The notes beneath the pieces were generated by a model. It had not been told where the DNA came from and did no database searches. It saw nothing but the letters and a program-made list of their open reading frames with translations. A stretch of DNA of 64,000 nt from Aquatica leii (Eukaryota; Arthropoda; Insecta; Coleoptera; Lampyridae), in contig CM069436.1 in assembly GCA_035610365.1 (NCBI GenBank), positions 41,299,117 to 41,363,116 of the forward strand, written 5' to 3'. This document shows, in pieces, positions 21,181 to 34,161 of the stretch. Every line of letters begins with the position of its first letter. Positions within the stretch are counted from its first letter, which is position 1. A program made the translations under genes and the position numbers.

Positions 21181-22155
21181 ACAGCCATACTAATTTAATG
21201 CTATATTTCTACTAAACCATCAATTACACTAAGAACTACAATTACTCTTATAATAATTAAGGGTAGTAGCAGTTTACATTCACAATATTAAATAATAGAC
21301 CAACCTATTAAAATTTTGACACTATAAAAGCGACTTAAAAACTAACAATAATAAATGAATATAAAGTTAAAACACTTTATTGTTCATAATTGACATTCTT
21401 GAAAAATACAATAAGAAGGATTATTTGTGGTGTAATAGTAAATCAGGATATGGGTGACAGGAGAAATACGAATTTTTTGTTTGTCATACTAGTGATGGTT
21501 CCTACTCCCCTTCTAAAAAACGTAACGTAAAAATGCATGACACATTCAGTATGATTTATTTATTCTTACTAAGATTATACGCGTTTAAATCGATACGTAT
21601 TAATAACATTCAAACAAACGTCTTAATTTTCTACTAGTGTCGCAAAAAGAAAATTGATTGCATTAACGTTATAAAAAAAGATTGTTACACTAAAAATGCC
21701 GAAAAAGATTAAGGGCGCAAACATGCATTGACGAACAAAGATATAAATAGTTCAGCGTTGCAATTTTATTTATACATGAAAATATTTTCTATGAAAATAA
21801 AATGCAGCAAATATCTTTCATGACACAAAATTTTTCTACTGTTAAGAAGTCTTTATAAATGTGTTAGCAATTATTTAAAACATTTATTATAATTGCGTCG
21901 TTTAATTATAACTACATTAAATTATTTGTTATCTTTTAGTGTATTTTTCAAAATTGGTTCTTTTATTTCTTAATTTTTTTAAATTATAAACTGCATTACA
22001 AAAATGCCGTGCAAAATTACGTTTTGCAGTTTCATCTGCTTAATTTAATTTCAAATTTTGTGTAGGCTTGTTAACAGATTTTATCTCAACCTTTTCTTTT
22101 ATTATTGTTATATTATATCATTATTTTGTTTTAATGAACGTCTGGTGTAATTGCG
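21181..22155. other. AT-rich non-coding
   Basis: No supported gene or repeat; may include the right flank of the Tc1 relic. Confidence 0.5.
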
Positions 22156-23578
22156 CCCTAGAACGCTTATAGACCAATTACCACTAGAATTAGAACATTT
22201 TTAAGTGTAGTTACGAATAATATTTTAAAAGTGAAAAGTTATTGAAAGTCTCAGTAACACATGAGCAAAGTAGAATAATGTTAACTATATGAGTAAATTA
22301 TAATAATAGATATCTAATTTTAAGTAGAAAAACAAACATTTATTAGTTAGTGAAAACTTGTGAAATGACAGATTACAAAATAGTAATTAATACAATGTAA
22401 TTTATGTAACAAAGCGTCAAAACTGAAGCATCTCATAACAAACGTTAATAAATTTAGTATTTTCAGTTGTAATCTCTTAGCACAGCACGACTTAATTGTG
22501 CTCAAGTTTGAGCGTCTACAGATGTTTCTGTTACTAACAAAAGTAGTACGAAAACCAAAAATTCAAATGAGACATAATTTTATTAGATGTATTTATTTTG
22601 TAAAAATGCGCACAAGCAACAACCACTGACACATTTAATGCATTTCTAAACAACAACCATGTTTTTTCCCGTATCATGGGGCGGTATGATTCTAAAAATC
22701 TAATAAATCTACGTCACTCATTCATTTGTTATAAGATTTGAATTACTGTGGTTGTAAAACTCTTTCTCAATCTTTTTTTATATGCTTAGATACCTTTTTT
22801 TTCAATTCTTTAGTAGTTATCATAGTGTCTACTGTTTTTTCACTTTTGTTTTTTTTTATGGTACCATTAGTTGTAATGATATTTTTTAACAGTTTAGCAA
22901 GTACATCGTAATTAGTAAAAAGATTATCAAAATACAACTGGTACTTCGAAACGTCTGACTTTGTAACAGTGTCATTATCACATGTTTGTCAAGAGGTTTA
23001 TTAGAAATTTTTGTCTTTTTTTCTTTATAGAGTGTCATGAAATGTAGAAAACCATGCATAATATTTTATAACCTAAACGAATTCGTTTACCCTTTATAAA
23101 CATTTTTGCACTGTGGTGATCATAATACAGTACCATTGATTCATCTACACTTAGTAATTCATGAAAAATACCAAGGAAAGTTTTCATTTAAAAAGGAATA
23201 AAGTCGAGTAATTTTGCATATCTTATCTGTTTATGAAAGATTATTATTATCAGCAAAATGTATATATACCTTTTGAAAAATCTCGTATGGCGAGTTACTA
23301 TCTAGATTTAACAAATTTTCAAAAGTTTTTATTGTACGAATATTTTATTTACGCTTATTTCTTTTTTTAAACACAATTAAACTCACTGAAATGCATGCTA
23401 AAACTTGTAATTATTGTAAAATAATCAGTACTTAATAGGATTTTTGTTTTTCAATGATAGAGACATAATTTTATTTTTTCCTGTTGTTGATAGTTTATAA
23501 ATTGAGAGGCGTTGACAGGCGTCTTTGAACCCATGACCACCTCGTGCAACGCATGAGTTGCCTATGTGGAAGGTAGGG
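22156..23578 (-). pseudogene. piggyBac-type transposase relic
   Basis: Leftward reading gives, in order, a VDESMV...HSAKMFIKGKRIRLGYK block (about 23160-23060), YQLYFDNLFTNYDVLAKLL (about 22960-22890; contains the second catalytic Asp in Y-F-D-N) and MSDVDLLD with a following W/H-rich tail (about 22735-22600; third Asp). The segment with the first catalytic Asp is broken by a stop and frameshift. Possible worn termini are CCCTAGAACGC at 22156 and TAGGG ending at 23578; neither is flanked by TTAA, so the ends are tentative. The transposase body is well supported. Confidence 0.75.
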
Positions 23579-23944
23579 TCTAAGTGCGTATTTTGTTTAT
23601 ATTAAGTAATTGTGTGTTTAAGTTTAACCATTCATTTTTTAATTTTGCTATAAGTTTATTATGTATATCCTTAAAGATTTTTTCTTAAGTCAAGTTATTT
23701 CGGAGAGTCGACAGACGATCTGCGTTGTTTGCTAGTTTGTTATCTATAACTCCTACACGCCTAAAACGCAATACAAAGATAACTCTTTTTTTACATTTTG
23801 TCAGCCAAGCAAGTGCATCTAAGATGTCAGTAATTTAGCAGTGTGAGCAGTTGCCGATGATTGTTAGGATTAGTTATGACTTTCTCGTTGGCCCATAAAA
23901 GCGCTACTAACGTCGCCTCCTTTGCAATTTTTAAGCCATCTGTA

Positions 23945-24900
23945 CAGGCCCGCGCCTAGCACTTTTGGCGCCCTTGTGCAAATTTAAAATAACGCCCCAA
24001 AATTGTATTACGCTCGTATGTTAGTACAGATACGGGTTAAGTTAGGTATTATTATCCACTATTGAAAAACAATTTTAAAAAGTATTTTCATAAATTTATT
24101 TTCATTTTTATATTTTACAAGTACAAGCTATAAGCCATATAAGTATTTTTATTTGAGATACATAACATAATTATAAACTTATAGAAAACAGAAATATATT
24201 CTAACAGTATTACAACTCAAAATTTTTATATTTTAGTTTCAAATGTAATATATGATACAAAAGCACAAGAAATAAAAAAAATATTTAAAACATTAAAAAT
24301 ACTCGTTTATATAGCACAGGACGAAACTGATCGACAAATAAAAACAAAACAATATATTATTTTAATAATGCAACGTGTCACTTTTTAAAGGTTAATATAC
24401 AGGTATTAGGTATTGTTATTAATATTTTAGCTAAGTGAATTGAGCTTTCCGTGCTTTAATTTTTGCAAATTGTTTAATTAAATCTTCGGTGTCTAATTCT
24501 TTTAGCTGGTCCGTTTCTATTAAAATGATAGCAAGATTACTTAGTCGGTTTTGCCCCATGGTCGATGTTAAATATTTTTTTATTATTTTGAGTTTTGAAA
24601 AAGATCGTTCTGTGGTAGCAACAGAAACTGGCATTGTTAATAAATTGACAAATTATTCATGAAAAATGGAAATGTTTCGACGTCTCAAACTCAAACTCGA
24701 AAGTATTTTCTCAACATTACTTATTTCAAAATTTATAAATTTTTATAAATAGTAATATTAGTGCTTGTCAATTATTCTGTTTGAATTTTCTTACAATTAA
24801 CAATGATGTTTATATAATCAAACATAAAAGGATTTTTGAGATGCAAGTTTTTGGCTTTTAATGTTTTAATAAATCTAAAATAAAAAATAAATTTTAGATG
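23945..24900 (-). mobile_element. hAT element fragment with its 3' terminus
   Basis: The terminus CAGGCCCGCGCCTAGCAC (23945 onward, followed by GGCGCCC) is of the form seen at hAT ends. It faces the C-terminal transposase ORF at 24634-24431. No opposite terminus was found, so the 5' part is missing or unrecognisable. The 8 bp before the end are CATCTGTA. Confidence 0.65.
24431..24634 (-). pseudogene. hAT transposase C-terminal dimerisation domain
   Basis: 67 codons: MPVSVATTERSFSKLK, KKYLTSTMGQNRLSNLAI, and a KARKA tail. This is the hAT C-terminal dimerisation signature (P-V-S-x-A-T-x-E-R-S-F-S, R-S-T-M-x-x-x-R-L-x-x-L), closest to the ZMYM1-like group. Upstream sequence to about 24900 is stop-ridden and only faintly coding. 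The RNase-H-fold catalytic core is not visible, so this is a dead C-terminal remnant. Confidence 0.85.
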
Positions 24901-25886
24901 AACTCACCTTAATTCACAACATAAAACACATCACTATAAAATCTGTAGAACTACAAAAAACTAAGTTTCAAAAGCAGATATCTTTTACTCCATGCACCTT
25001 TTCACTTCGCTAAGTTAATTATCGATCGGGCATCAGGCAACAAATGAAATCGCGACCGATGCAGCGCTTAAATATATAAAGTTTCGTACATTGCAAGCTC
25101 AGACAGAAAAAAACGCTTGTTTGCTCGTTGGCTCGTTGCAAGCCAAATTTCAAGATCAAACATGAATAAAATCAGATTTGTTTGAGTTCACACAATTCAT
25201 GTTATCATGTTACGTATTACGTATTCGATCAAATAAATGCTATTATTGCGTAATGTCATTTGGAAAATATATTATTTCCGAGAAGTAATTCGGTTCCCTC
25301 GTCTCAAATCTGTATATAGATTAAAATAACATTTTATTAGTGTTTGTTATGGTTAAAAATTATATTTTTGTGGAGGAGTTTTTGAAAATTTTAAAAGGTA
25401 TCAATTTAGATCTGTTTCTATACGTAATTTTTTATGTTCCTTTTTATTTCACAGTTACAGGCCTGACTGTAGTAGAATGTGATTGTCTAGAGCTATATCT
25501 AAAAGCGTCTGTGCATATTATTGAAACCTGAAAGTGAATATTTTCAACTGCTGTAAACTAAATTTTTAATTATTTTAGACATCATATGGTTTCTGTATAT
25601 TGAAAGCAGGGTGTTTGTTGGTTTACCGCAAGAATGATGAGCTATATAGCGTAAGCTGTTCAGTAGGTAATGGTTTGCTTCTATGGACTACATCAGTGAT
25701 ATGTAAGTGACTCTTAAAAACTTTATGTGTTTTTAATTGTTAGTTGAGAATTTTAATGTAAATTCTCAATTTAAAAAAATGACAGACATATCTGTAAATT
25801 TAGTTACAGCCAACAAACGTTTACATTGTGTGTTGACACGATTTCTATTAGTAATCTAACTTTTTAAATTTATTGCTGTAAACCCC
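24901..25886. other. Non-coding
   Basis: A 63-codon plus-strand ORF (25340-25531) is hydrophobic with no known signature. Nothing else supported. Confidence 0.45.
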
Positions 25887-27143
25887 CAGTAAACACAAAA
25901 TTGATAATGTTTAGTAACAGTTTCAAAACAAAAAAATTATGATTCACTCTTGTTTCAAACATAAAAGAAACCTAACTGCAATAAAATAGCTATAAGTCCA
26001 TCACTTATTTGAATCAGTATAGTTTCGGTATTTTAAATTCAAATCTGTTGCAACCTAAATGTTGCATTCGGTTTACGTTTTAAAAGCTTCGTTCTTGAAC
26101 TGATACTAAATGATCGATACATGTATGATTCTTTTGTTTCAATAATGAACTAAAACAATTCTTTCAATAATATAATAATTCATTTTCGAATGCACGTTTC
26201 AAATTTTATTGCACAATAAATATTTTTAAATACAATATCACATTGAGTTTTTTACATATTGCAACTTTCTTTAATGTGGACTTTTACGGAAGCCTCGAAA
26301 ACTGCATCAGTTACTGTTGGGTAGCAACTTTTAACCGCATCTGTAACATAGAAACAAATATTTCATTTATATACATACATAATCATAGAGTTACACAAAA
26401 TTAATTACATTTTTTAATCAAAAACAACACAAACTTAATATAAATATCACTTTAGCAATCATTAGAAAGTTATAAAAACACTGTGAATACTTTTAGCTGT
26501 ACATAATCGTATAGAAAACTTGAAGAATTGAACTGTAATTATAAATCCTAAAGTATCATCAGATTTACGCAACCATGTGTGTTAATTTACATTTTCTTTT
26601 AATACAAATTAAAACATGATACATAAAGAACAGAAATGATAATAATATCGATTACATTTATGGATTATAATAAAATGTTTCGACTTACCGTTTATTGTTC
26701 CATTTCGTAATTGTACACACAGCATCACTTATCAAACTGCAACCGAACAAGTGAAAACATATCAATTTGCAGCGCAAGCGTTGACGACAGTAATCAAAAG
26801 TATAGCAACGACTAATGCTGACTAATCACAAAGTATTCGTTTTTCCTAGAACGATTCCACTGTTTTGAAAATAATTCAATCTTATTTAATCGATCTTTAA
26901 CCAATTCTAGTTATTCAAAAAATATTTGGTTTTAATAAATCAGTTTTTAGACGGTTGCTGATTATGGGATAAAAATTGCAAGTACTGAAACGGTTTAAAA
27001 CTGATTGTGAAAAATCGGAACTCTTTCAATTTATTCACTGTCAGTTACATGTAAATGATACAAAAATGGAACTAACACGAAACAACGAAATGAAACAATT
27101 GTTTTAGTTTTGTGACTGTAACAGTTTCAATCCGTGTTTACTG
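25887..27143. mobile_element. Non-autonomous element with CAGTAAACAC ends
   Basis: Inverted ends CAGTAAACAC (25887 and, reversed, 27143) extend inward with related sequence: TTTAGTAACAGTTTCAAAAC on the left against GAAACTGTTACAGTCACAAAAC on the right. Words GTTTCAA/GAAACAA recur near both ends. CAG-termini and subterminal repeats fit a hAT MITE, but the flanking 8-mers (TAAACCCC, AGCCATAC) do not match. Confidence 0.5.
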
Positions 27144-28879
27144 AGCCATACACAGTTTTTTGGTTTGAAAAAAGACTAGACGCTTATAAAAAAATCGGTG
27201 TAGGAATCTCTACTTACGGCAGACACTTTTAGTTGCAAAGTTTTGATTTAGAGTTTATTTCTCTTTAAGTCGCTTTTTGCAAAAGCAGGGTCACCTCTTG
27301 CAGGATGTGGTCAAAGTTACTGGCAAATTGTTTTAGACACTGGGAGGCTAAACCGGGTACCGCCATAAGCTGCACAATTTTGTATTACGACGTTGATCTT
27401 ATATTTGCATGTTAACATATTAAACTAGTAAAAACTTAAATTAACTTAATTCAAATCAAAGCAGTCACAGATACAGTATAGAAAATGTTAAATGCCATAA
27501 CATTTATTTAAAAATATCTATTGTATTGTGATAATTGTATTAACATTAATGTAATCAAATGAATGACTAAAATTTAGACTTTCACTTTAAGCTAAATGCT
27601 CTTTCATATTGATTTCAACAAAACTGTGCAAACGCATAACTAATAATTTTATTATTATAGTTTTATCTTAAAAGCAATAATTTATCTAAATTCGTGGAAA
27701 CTTACGAATACGTTTCCAAAATTTTAAAGTTGTTATACAAATATTAATATATTAATTTTTTTTAATTTAAACGTTTTTTTAAATAGTTTTTTAAGATAAA
27801 AATAAATAGTTATTGAGTATATCAAAATTAACTAAAATAGAAATTATTATACTTACTGGTATACATTAAATAAATAATTTTTTTTTGCACAAAAGATTTG
27901 TATCACATATGTATTCAACAAAGTTGTTTTGTATTTTACAAGTGCATTCAATAGATTATAACAAAAATATTTCTGAAAAATATATGTGTATTTCAAATAC
28001 TGTACAGTATTATAAATGAATATTATAGAACGCCACATCCATCAAAGTTAATAAACGCAAAACCTTTATCAAAAATGTACAAGCACTGAACAACAATGTA
28101 GTAATTTGTTTAATTAACTTTGCAAATTGTTTTTTAAATATATTTGTAAATTAAGGGCTAATGAAATGTAAATAATTTGCTGTTAAAATTAATTACTTTA
28201 TTCAATTTAATGAATAATAAACATAAAAACAGTAATTGACGGTATTTGCCTAATTTACAATGAAATTTTATAACAAAGATAGTCGTGTTGAAGTTCAATC
28301 ATAGTTGATTTAATTTTAACCATATAACTGAGATTAAATAAACAATGCCATTTTATATAAAATTTCTGATATGAAACAACAAAAAAATTGGTAAGTAGAA
28401 TCCTTAAGCTTGTATGACACTATGCACTTTACAATTTCTAGAACTCATCTCACGTAAAATTGGGAACGTCAATCATTTTTCGCGCAGCTAATGTAGTGCC
28501 AACATTTATGTTAGCGATGTAGCATAGTTATCGAAACAATAAGTATTGAAAATCACACGCTTGATAATTATAGTAAACCGCATTGTAAATGTTAAATAAT
28601 ATGAAACTATAATATCTTAAAAAGAGATTACTTATAAATATGTTGCAACTTAAAATCTATCGGCGTGTATCATAATTCCAAAACATTTAAAACTAAATAC
28701 ATACATATAAATAGTTCGATTGCTATGATTTTTGATAAAAAGTTTTTTTGTAACATAAACATGTTGTTTGTCGGAATAAATTTATAATGATGCACGTGCT
28801 TATCTTATCTATTATTTAGGTGAAAAGATGTTTTGAACAAATCTGTGTTACGAGAATTTTTTCGTAACTTAAATGCAGG
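27144..28879. other. AT-rich non-coding
   Basis: No gene or repeat I can support. A 61-codon minus ORF (27853-28038) looks random. Confidence 0.45.
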
Positions 28880-29030
28880 CAACTAGCTCAGTCTTTGTGT
28901 GCTAGTTCTACAATAAATTAAAAAGACGCTAAAACAGTTGGAAGCTAATACCGTTTAACTCTATTCAATACTGAAAGAAAACAAATGACAAAACACAGAT
29001 TATAGCTACAAATATATTTATTATTAGCAA
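28880..29030. repeat. Dispersed repeat, copy B
   Basis: TGTGTGCTAGTTCTACAATA, then GACGCTAAAAC and, 75 bp on, CTACAAATATATTTATTATT: the same block order as copies at 17935 and 49405. The minus ORFs at 28945-29165 are hydrophobic by composition and fall inside it. Confidence 0.4.
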
Positions 29031-29749
29031 CGATACAAAGGGAAGAAGAAAATATATAGTAACAATTAAGAGTTCGCCAATAAATATCACAGATATAGGG
29101 TTCATACAAGCCCTGGATGGTAAGCAATACTCCATACATAAACTTATCGTAGTACCGTATGACAATACAAGTTAATATGTAATCAAAGTGTTAAACTTTG
29201 ATTGAAAGCAAAACTAGTAAATTTGCAGCCCGAAGCAAATCGCTATTAACATAATTAAAACCGTTATAATAAAGTTCTTGCCATAAGAGAAGAGCTCTAC
29301 GTCATCATCGTATTCATATGAATCAAGATTAACGCACTAGTCAAATTAAGTGTTAGTTTATTAGTTACAATTAAAAATTCAGTGTTGGCTATCCTGGTTA
29401 GTTGGTACCTATAAGAATTTTAATTTGTTGTCACAACACGTGTAACCTTCAAAATTAATTTTCGCTTAATTCGAGATTACTAATATTAAAAACGACTGCA
29501 ATTTATGTTCGATTAATTATATTTATTAAAGTGAAATTTAGATTTAAACATATATAGTTATTACATTTTTCTAAAATCAAATCCAGTTATTGAAGTAATA
29601 TAAAATGAAAAAAAGCACAGCGAAGTCATGTATAATACAATTTAAACGTAATTTTAATACATAAAACTACGAAATGAGCAGCATCTTGAGTAACAATTGG
29701 TTCTAAAAAAATGATCAGTTTCAAAAACACTATAAAGCTCATTTATTTT
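29031..29749. other. AT-rich non-coding
   Basis: Nothing supported between repeat copy B and the transposase relic. Confidence 0.45.
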
Positions 29750-31062
29750 AATCATCACTATCTGAGGATTCCGATGAACTTGAATCGTTTAAACCAACAT
29801 TAATTATTCCACTGTAATGTCTAATAGCTTTTCTCGGTTATACCACTCTTGTATTAGTTTTTCTGTATGAATCACACACTTTTCCCATAATTCGGAAGTA
29901 CATTGTTGTAGTACTTCGTTCCACATTGAAATTACATTTTCATCTCCATACCCGTCCCTACCAATGTGTTTATTGTAATATGACTCTGCATGGGCTTATA
30001 TTAATTCGATTGGATTAAACTCGGAATGGTAGGGTGGCAGTCATAGCACTCCATGTCCGTGTTGTTGTAACAGTTCGTCCACTTCATATTTCTTTTCTTT
30101 TTTGTGCTGTTTAGCTATGTCAAGTAATTCACTTTTGAACATGTTAGCATCATACGAAATATTATTTTTATTTAGCCAAGAAGTTAAATCAGATTTGTTC
30201 CAACTTGACGAAGGCATTTTTTCTAGTAACATGGAATGATATTATTCAACACTATAATTTATGATTCTTTCAAATTATTAAGTAAACATTCCACAATCCA
30301 TTTTTTAAACGTTTCACCATTCATATCTTCATGATAATCTTCATGCTGAGATTTAGATGAGAACAATAATGAAGCATTCTTTACAAATTCAGATTTTGTA
30401 CCGGCATGTAGGACAATAAATCGTTTTCCATCGTAGCACTCAGGTTTACGTACACTTTTTAAATTATCATCTTGCCACGATCTCCCCATACTTTCTTTAG
30501 CAAATATCCAAGTTTCGTCCATAAAAACGACTTCACGTGGAGATTCTGAGTTAAGATTTTCTATGTAACATTTTAGAAATTTAATCCTCGTAAAGGCTAT
30601 ATGTGATGTCTTCATCAAGAATCTACGGTGATCATCTTTCTTGAATTTAAAGCCAATTTCATGCAGAGTTCTATTTAAAGTGCGATCACTTAACAAAACT
30701 TGTTTATGTTTGAGTTCGCTGTTTAGGGAATTCACAGTCGCATGTTGTTCTAGAAAAAGTTAGTTTATAGAAAGATTATGAAGGTTGCTTTCATCTGAAC
30801 TTACTGTTTGTGTACATCGTATACAACGTGTTTCTTATAGTCATTTTTGAAGATGCTGGCAAGTCTACAGTTTTTGACTTCTTTCGTGACCTTTTCTTTC
30901 CATGACTTGATAACACTGGATTCAATTTGTGTTCAGAATTTATCCGCTTAACAGAAGCTAAGCTTATGCGTAATGCAGTTGCGACTTTCTGTAAATAATA
31001 TAATGTAATGCAAGTTAATCATTTCATTCTTTAGTTTACCTCTTGAACAGACGTTATGGGAT
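29750..31062 (-). pseudogene. IS630/mariner-superfamily transposase, multi-exon, inactivated
   Basis: Leftward: an exon ending SFDPITSVQE at about 31037, a short intron (GTAAAC...TTTACAG, about 31036-30990), an exon KVATALRISL...KKRSRKKSKTVDLPASSK ending at 30805, a 55-bp intron 30804-30750 (GTAAGT...TTTCTAG), then the main exon. That exon has an HTH-like LLSDRTLNRTLHEIGFKFKK, first catalytic Asp in VFMDETW (near 30520), second position LNN near 30240 where D-N is expected, MPSSSWNKSDLTSWL, and PPYHSEFNPIEL (near 30010) with the glutamate. It ends NDSSSSESSDSDD and stop near 29755. Frameshifts occur around 30235-30258, 30040 and 29820. Asp-to-Asn at the second catalytic residue also predicts no activity. 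Could derive from a domesticated gene, but the frameshifts argue against function. Confidence 0.75.
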
Positions 31063-32287
31063 CAAAGGACCCCCATCATCCTTTTCTTGTTGAAAGTATG
31101 CAAGTAAATTAACCACCATTTGGCAATACTGAAAGCGTAATGTTTTACCTTGTATAAAACCCGACATGTTTTTGTTCTAAAAAGAACTGTTTGAAATAAA
31201 ATAATGCAAAATAATAATAATAACCAAAGATACAAAATGAAGCGAAAATGACAGCAAATCGTGTTTGACAAAACGTCAACTTGATTGAAGTCAATTGAAC
31301 AACTTTATTCATAACGCATGCAATCAATATTCCCTCTTTGTTTTACACATAGTTTATGTCTTGCTTATATAATAGTCAGTATGTTATTTCTTACATCAGT
31401 AAGTAATGACGTAGGGATCTTCTCTTATGGCAAGAACTTTACAAACAAAAATTTGCGTTTGTTAGTCGTGATAACACCTATATCTACGTCGCACGTATGG
31501 TACCTTCGACAAATACACAAATTATTAGTTAATAAATAAATGTTACTCACAAATATCAAGTCATGCTAATAACTATCGGCATGATTAAATCGTCTTCTAA
31601 AGTTGCTAAAAAGTATTAAAAAAATAATTAGACATAAAATGATATCACTAATAAGTTGCTTGTAGTCAAACAATGAAACGTGGTACCCAAATGCGTCTTC
31701 CGAGTGATTTTTACTATTATTATCACAGGTGTGCTTTTAAGTTTATTAGAATATCACACGAAGTACGACAATGACTTGTCTCCAGATTACATTTTGAAAA
31801 TAGTGTAACCACAATTAGAAAAAAATCAAATAAAGTTACAAAAATAGAAATCAATTGTTACCCCAGAAACACATTTACATATGAAATAAAACCAATACAC
31901 CCATTTATAACGGGGAGAAAGCAAAGGTTTAGGAATAAAAGTCTCACTAGACGCGCACGTTAGATGATCATTTATAATCTGTCTCACAGTCGCCGGAAAC
32001 ATCGTTTTTCTTCTTAAATAATTTCATACGTCAAAAAATCAAAAAAATTACAGTCAACACTCTGAATGTAGCAAAAGTGGGCATTCCGGGAGGAAACTTA
32101 TATACTTTTAACATAACATTTATTTACAAATTATGTAAGAATGTACTTTTATGACAAATGTATTATTTTTCAAGAGTATTGGTGCCAGACTTAGTTCGCT
32201 TTAATACTAATTGATAAAGTTTGTTGCATATGGTTTTTTTTACTTGTGTATTTGAATTGGAAAATACAGACGAAGGCACTGCCTAAT
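31063..32287. other. AT-rich non-coding
   Basis: Overlapping short ORFs on both strands (31062-31539) are hydrophobic and unrecognised. Nothing else supported. Confidence 0.45.
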
Positions 32288-32400
32288 ATGGGAAAGAGAA
32301 AAAAACGTTCTAGGGATCCTAATGGTTGAAAGTACAACGTTAGAAAGCAGCAAAATTGAAAGGGGAAGAATACACTACATGTAAAGAAAAAACGTATTTT
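32288..32400 (+). pseudogene. N-terminal fragment with K-R-S-R-x-P-x-x-W-K motif
   Basis: From ATG 32288 the frame gives GKRKKRSRDPNG, then TGA where a Trp codon is expected, then KYNVRKQQ. The pattern N/D-P-x-x-W-K-x-N-x-R-K recurs, as I recall, at the start of uncharacterised, probably transposon-borne insect proteins. Only about 35 codons remain and they are broken. Confidence 0.35.
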
Positions 32401-32479
32401 TTGTATATGTACTTTACTTCAACAAAAGAGAATAAACTATCAATTATTATCGTTACTACTTATTTCGAAGCGCATAAGC

Positions 32480-33957
32480 AATTTTATGAATTTTGTGGTC
32501 CCAGGTTTGGTGTTTATTTTTAACGTATGTTTGGAGAGCTGTCACTATAACTGTTCTTATTCACTCAGTTGGGTTTACCTGAAGATGGTACAAAGGATTC
32601 CAAAATTTCTGCACTTTGTACGTCTACTAGTTTTTTTAAAGCATTGCTGACAAATTGGCGACCATTATCGCACACAATAATCTACGGAACACCGCAAGTT
32701 AAAAAAACTTGATTTTTCAGAAACTTAGTTATCGCACTGGCGGTAGCTTGCTGTAATGGATGAATGAAATTTGTAAACTAATTACAAACCAATAAAAGAT
32801 ACGTATTTTTGTGAGTGGACCAAGGAAATAGACTTTCTAAATTTATCAAAACCATTTGAAAAAAAATTCAATGACCATCTATTTACCCATTAACTCAGAT
32901 TGACCGGTTTGTGATACTTTAGTGGATGTACAAATCTTACATAATTTTATATATTTGAAGACACTAACTTTCATGAATAGCAAATAATATTCTTCAAACA
33001 ATTTTTTAAAAAAATTTCAAACCATTCTGATGTGCTAAGATAAGATCATCATGAGAAGACTTTAATAAACCTAACCGTTTTGATTTAACAACTAATTCCC
33101 ATTCAAAAGTATTTGTTTTAATGTCGTATTTACGAGGAACGTATTTATATAACAGATTGTCATCAATTTTCTAAAACGAATATTATTCTGACTGATTAGT
33201 TGCTCGTACTAGCATGACTTGATACCAAGAATGTAAACCTATAGTATCAAGCTTTAATAGATGAATTTTTAACGGCGCTGAAGCGTCTGGAAACATATTA
33301 AACTTTTCTTTTCTATGAAGAATTTCAAACTCATTCTGCTGTACTTTCATGATCCAGCGCACCAACCTTCCTGTAAAATCCTTTAGGTTCATGAATCATA
33401 ACAATGAGTAATGATTTGTAATAATAGTAAATTTAGTTTCTTCGACATAAGTGCGGAATTTCATAATGCCAAAAAGCACAGCGCGACATTATTTTTTTGT
33501 ATCCCTGTAGTTTTTTTATGACTTTGATAGAATACGGCTAACGTAAGTGATAACATTGTCTTTTTAGACGCCTTTTTGAACAAATACCGCGCCTAAACTA
33601 ACTGTTTGTATAAAAAATGATCGCTTGAAATCGGTTAGTAATGTTTTTGATTTATTAAAGAAATGTTTGGCTTTGTCCAATCGCGGTATACTATTGGTTT
33701 TTCTTCGACCTTTTATAATATTGAGAATAGGAGAAACAATCGTTGAAAAATCTGGTATAAACCAATAATACCAAGAAGCTAATCCGACAAATCTTTTTAC
33801 TTCAGTTTCGTTTTTTGGCCTTGTAAAGTTAACGATTGCGTCTACTTTCTTCGGATCCGTGCGAAGTCTTTGTCTATCACTTACAAAACTCAGATAAGTT
33901 AAGAAAGCTTTACAACATTCGCATTTTTTTTAATTAATAGTAAAACCAGAATCTTTT
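32480..33957 (-). pseudogene. Old gypsy pol remnant, left part (RT end, RNase H, integrase)
   Basis: Minus strand, riddled with stops. RT C-terminal thumb with TEVKRFVGLASWYYWFIPDF near 33800 and SGFTIN at 33940-33920. RNase H tail with RLVRWIMKVQQ, EILHRKEK and PDASAP (ORF 33392-33183). A worn integrase zinc region follows (SSHDDLILAH near 33045), then the integrase core CDNGRQFVSN near 32670. The preceding RT sequence resumes at 38420, on the other side of the second gypsy element. Confidence 0.8.
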
Positions 33958-34129
33958 TGTAATATATTAAAGGCTGGAATAAGGGCCTAATAACTGTAAT
34001 ATTATTTTATTGTTTTTTTCTGTTTTAACGATATATGTGGCACAACGTATTTTACATTTATACATAGCATGTAGCTTGTAGTAGCCATTAAATTCTTATT
34101 TTTTGTATCACAGCGTTGCCACTGTTACA
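33958..34129 (-). repeat. 3' LTR of nested gypsy element
   Basis: Reads TGTAACAGTGGCAACG...TATATTACA on the minus strand. An AATAAAA signal lies near 34010. Confidence 0.9.
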
Positions 34130-34161
34130 CTCCTTTACCCTAAGATGATAACTCCAACAGT

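Noticed and set aside
28945..29165. Two overlapping hydrophobic ORFs as membrane proteins
   Set aside because: They overlap in two frames inside a dispersed repeat; hydrophobicity follows from T-rich codons.
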